Source: an uncultured Prevotellaceae bacterium (GTDB taxonomy: Bacteria; Bacteroidota; Bacteroidia; Bacteroidales; Bacteroidaceae). Taken from it: a stretch of DNA of 8,509 nucleotides. The stretch is taken from contig CAMKMK010000098.1 in the NCBI GenBank assembly GCA_946413885.1, forward strand, positions 1 through 8,509. Direction: 5' to 3'. This document shows, in pieces, positions 6,901 to 8,509 of this stretch. The first letter of the stretch is position 1. Each line of letters opens with the position of its first letter. The notes under the pieces were generated by a model that saw only the letters and a program-made list of their open reading frames with translations, was not told where the DNA came from and did no database searches. The position numbers and the translations under genes are program-made.

Positions 6901-7497
6901 TTCTGGGATTTCTACAGTGATTCGCAACGTGGTGTTGAAAATCTGGCTGTCATGACTTACCACAGGAGCCTCCAGACGTTCCTGGGCAAACACGATCGTC
7001 GCATTGGTTGCCGCAGGAGTAGGATTGGAGGCATAGCCCCATTCTCCATTGCCATCTTCCGTACGTGCCCAACTGGAGCGAGGAATGGCGGGAGGATATT
7101 CCACTTGATCAATGAGGCGACCGCTGTTATTGCTCAGATAGATTGTCCCACCGTCGCAATCCAGCTTCATGTTCATCTGGCTCACAGCTTTGATATAGTG
7201 ATGGTCAAACCAGAGATTGGCAAACCCATGGGCAGGAATGGGCGTATCCTGAGTCACGTGACACATCTTCAGGTTGTCTGGATCATCACTCACCCACAAC
7301 CCTTTCAGGTTCATGTCCCTCACCGTAGGGTTGTAAACTTCTATCCAACCGCCAAAGTTCCAGCTTGGATCAATAAACTGATCCACGTTGGCCGACATTA
7401 CCTCATTTATCCTCAAGGCACTCACCGTCTGGGCCATCAGGGATGGAGCCCCCAAGGCCAAACAGCACACTGCCATCAGTTTCTTGTATATTCTCAT
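3934..7497 (-). CDS. Secreted CotH-kinase protein, two lamin-tail domains, T9SS tail
   Basis: A 1187-aa exported protein. Order: Sec signal peptide 1-22 (cleavage after LMA); lamin-tail domain 1, about 28-150 (LRINEVMSAN, GWIEVYN); chitobiase C-terminal-like beta domain, about 174-256 (FLRYTTNGSTPT); CotH kinase domain, about 259-655; jelly-roll domain, about 735-895 (NWKSGAAPLGYS, LDDGCVIYVNGKEAGRVNM, NVIAVEIH); lamin-tail domain 2, about 940-1085 (VMINEVSAGNS, DWIELYNQ); T9SS type A sorting domain, about 1118-1187 (VVLSVYSIGGALA, MPGVYVARMRD). The kinase retains NNDW (504-507) and YDIDDAF (529-535). D506 and D530 have nearly the spacing of the catalytic and metal-binding Asp of Bacillus CotH (D228 and D251), an atypical kinase of spore-coat proteins. 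T9SS should place it on the cell surface or outside the cell. It follows the GH127-type gene by 75 bp. The kinase substrate is unknown. Confidence 0.9.
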   Translation of the reverse strand: MRIYKKLMAVCCLALGAPSLMAQTVSALRINEVMSANVDQFIDPSWNFGGWIEVYNPTVRDMNLKGLWVSDDPDNLKMCHVTQDTPIPAHGFANLWFDHHYIKAVSQMNMKLDCDGGTIYLSNNSGRLIDQVEYPPAIPRSSWARTEDGNGEWGYASNPTPAATNATIVFAQERLEAPVVSHDSQIFNTTLRITVEIPEGCFLRYTTNGSTPTAKNGSTSGTGKFTVAATHVYRFALFKEGYMSSPVVTRTYIRKDKNFNLPVMSVVTNPDYLYSNQLGVFVIGNNGRAGKGTGQKCNWNMDWDRPINFEYFSADGECLVNQEAELSRCGGHSKGFTPMSFKVHASKEFEHQNYLPYQFFRLKPYLKHKALQIRGGANDFYCRIKDASLQHVVLTSGIDVDLQAYQPICHYINGRYMGTINMREPNNKHNVYANHGLDDDEIDMFEIECDSCYRQMCGTDEAWKNLISLSASATDPDVYEQIKTTMLDIDEFCNYMAIELYLGNNDWPQNNQKGWRPIAEDGKFRFVLYDIDDAFSNSSPFSVFQSRQWFTFCQLYDVPGVSHFTREVEVVPLFLNLIKNDKFRRQFIDAFCLVGGSVFEPTRAIAIVRQLANAVEPMQIKESEYEGRNVSPWGTANTVISQLQNRQNVAYSALKNYSPFGLSGVSPQNIQISANVEQARLLVNDQVIPLNKFSGKLFPPVTLKAQAPSGYRFLGWKAEGGGVFGNEETVFNFGSNWLYYDQGEISSLNWRMRAYSASNWKSGAAPLGYSNIFSVNTKLDYGEDSGNKRPTYYFRKGFMIDDEINENDVFHLNYSLDDGCVIYVNGKEAGRVNMGSGTVTYNTYATTSASTEPVTGSLEIPASMFIEGTNVIAVEIHNINATSTDICWDASLTHVSTSELPEASYVSTKPEYQMPTSPAMIVLQACFERIENEADETGVRGVMINEVSAGNSIYVNEYFKKEDWIELYNQTDHDIDLSGMYLSDDLRNATKYKISAEGTDVSTIIPANGYKVIWCDKKETQSELHAPFNLKNADGSLVVLTSEDLSWQDTLIYCAHDGNQSVGRFPDGGERKYVMSNPSICKQNTMNSYTTEWIVPDKYNGIEETLIAHSGGLGINCSAGMLNLKSEEDPDVVLSVYSIGGALAMQQKLRLDTGHGQVSTLMLMPGVYVARMRDSEGHECSTKFVKK

Positions 7498-7529
7498 TTT
7501 ATCTTTTCGTCAATCTCCACTATTCATCC

Positions 7530-7545
7530 TGCAGGACAACCTGCA
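7530..7545 (-). other. Small intercistronic hairpin
   Basis: In the 75-bp gap between the DUF1680 gene and the CotH gene, TGCAGG at 7530-7535 and CCTGCA at 7540-7545 form a perfect 6-bp stem with a 4-base loop. No T-run follows it in the direction of transcription, so it is not a terminator. An mRNA stability or processing element is possible, and chance is not excluded. Confidence 0.35.
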
Positions 7546-7572
7546 AAACCATTTCATTCTCAACACCACCGC

Positions 7573-8509
7573 TCATCTTCTTACCTGAGGATCAAACAAC
7601 TTGGTCAACCAGACACGATAGCGGACACTCTCGTCCCACGTGTTGCCTGCTGAAGCAAAGTCACAAACATGGATCTCGCGGGTATCCACAGAACCATCTG
7701 AGTAAGCGCCTCGCACCATGGGTACCGTAAAGGCCATCCACATGCCGTCAGGGGCATTGGCGGGCTTCATGTCCACCCATCCGTTCTTGTTTGGAATGTT
7801 TACCACCTCGTCCACATATCCGTCCTTGAAACGGGTGTCACGGGCAAAAACCACAGGACCACGCTCCAACGCCAAGCAGCCGTTCAACTCCACCACCTTG
7901 CCTCGCATCTCCATCTTCAGGCGAATCTTGTCGCCAGCCTGCCATTCGCGGTTCATCACACAATATTTTCCAGGAACGGCTCCATCCACAGCCTTTCCGT
8001 TCACTTCCACCTGGGCATTCTCAGCCCATTCTGGGATTCTCAGGGCGATGTCTGCCGCCAAGGCTTTTCCCTTGTCAGGTGTCACGGTCAGCACGACCTC
8101 ACCCGTTCGAGGATAATCTGTCTCCTGAGTCAGTTCCAGACTTCGCTTGCCCAACTGGACAGAAGCTGTGCTGGGGATGAAAAGATTCACATCCACCCTA
8201 CCCTCTTTGGGAGTACGGTAGAGCACGCGAGGGATCATGGCAAACGCACGTGGAGCATTGGCGTTGCAACAGTTGATGCGTACCTCACATTGGTTCCCTC
8301 CCTCACGACGGAAACCTTCCAAGGGAGTGTATTGCACGATTTGGCTGCCATCGTCCTTCATGCTTGCCATCAAGGCATTATACATGGTGCGTTCTATCTG
8401 GTCCACGTACTTGCTTTCGTTTGAGAATTCCAGCAGACGCTCGTTGAATTGCATCCAAGTGAACGTGACACAGGTCTCCATCGTATGCAGGGCAGGACGT
8501 GTCTGAGCC
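7573..8509 (-). CDS. DUF1680 / GH127-type beta-L-arabinofuranosidase, C-terminal part
   Basis: The last 311 residues of a DUF1680 glycoside hydrolase. The frame stays open to the right edge, so the N-terminal half lies outside; the Met at 8481 is internal (HTMETCVTFTW). In GH127 HypBA1 a zinc-bound cysteine acts as nucleophile, with Glu338, Cys340, Cys417 and Cys418 as ligands. Counting from the first visible codon, the equivalents here are E11 and C13 (ETC) and C80-C81 (INCCNANAPRA), so the active site looks intact. The visible part is the end of the (alpha/alpha)6 barrel (about 1-105), then beta-sandwich sequence typical of the family (VNLFIPSTA, TDYPRTGEVVLTV, LRIPEWAENAQVEVNG, LALERGPVVFARD). 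It would remove beta-L-arabinofuranose from plant glycans or glycoproteins. The related family GH146 shares the same residues, so GH127 and GH146 cannot be separated here. It is the most upstream visible gene of the operon. Confidence 0.88.
   Translation of the reverse strand, partial: AQTRPALHTMETCVTFTWMQFNERLLEFSNESKYVDQIERTMYNALMASMKDDGSQIVQYTPLEGFRREGGNQCEVRINCCNANAPRAFAMIPRVLYRTPKEGRVDVNLFIPSTASVQLGKRSLELTQETDYPRTGEVVLTVTPDKGKALAADIALRIPEWAENAQVEVNGKAVDGAVPGKYCVMNREWQAGDKIRLKMEMRGKVVELNGCLALERGPVVFARDTRFKDGYVDEVVNIPNKNGWVDMKPANAPDGMWMAFTVPMVRGAYSDGSVDTREIHVCDFASAGNTWDESVRYRVWLTKLFDPQVRR

Noticed and set aside
6193..7653. 486-aa plus-strand open frame opposite the CotH gene.
   Set aside because: Same codon register as the CotH gene and His/Ile-rich shadow composition; the opposite strand carries signal peptide, lamin-tail and kinase motifs.

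Overview
The window comes from a Bacteroidota genome, most likely a Prevotella-type member of the Prevotellaceae. Three things point there: promoters of the TTTG / TAnnTTTG type instead of -35/-10 boxes, a secreted protein ending in a type IX secretion (T9SS) sorting domain, and a DUF1680/GH127 enzyme next to a fasciclin lipoprotein. The T9SS tail argues against most gut Bacteroides, which lack T9SS. The genus is an inference from content, not a match I could run.

Left third (1-1808), plus-strand genes. It opens with a gene-poor regulatory stretch: two near-identical dyads, a leftward TAnnTTTG promoter element, seven 10-bp phased repeat units, and a rightward promoter driving a 62-aa helix-turn-helix protein. 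A 317-bp gap follows, holding a perfect 24-bp A/T-only inverted repeat. On either side lie two triple 8-bp tandem arrays in mutually inverted orientation, almost symmetric about the palindrome. A second promoter then drives a DUF2809 (VanZ-like) membrane protein. After a probable terminator, a YkvA-type DUF1232 protein has its own promoter.

Right two thirds (1772-8509), minus strand. This reads as one operon, transcribed right to left: the C-terminal part of a DUF1680/GH127-type beta-L-arabinofuranosidase (cut by the window edge), a 1187-aa secreted CotH-kinase protein with two lamin-tail domains and a T9SS tail, and a lipoprotein with two fasciclin (FAS1) domains. The gaps are 75 and 26 bp. 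The last gene runs 37 bp into the convergent DUF1232 gene. The three products look like an envelope or surface module: a glycan-cleaving enzyme, a large cell-surface or secreted protein with an intact atypical-kinase active site, and an adhesion-type lipoprotein. Whether the kinase modifies its neighbour is speculation.

The best candidate for something undescribed is the left intergenic architecture (35-189 and 466-644) around the small HTH gene, which resembles an operator or replication/recombination site with no recognisable effector gene in the window. No tRNA, rRNA, CRISPR array or transposase was seen.
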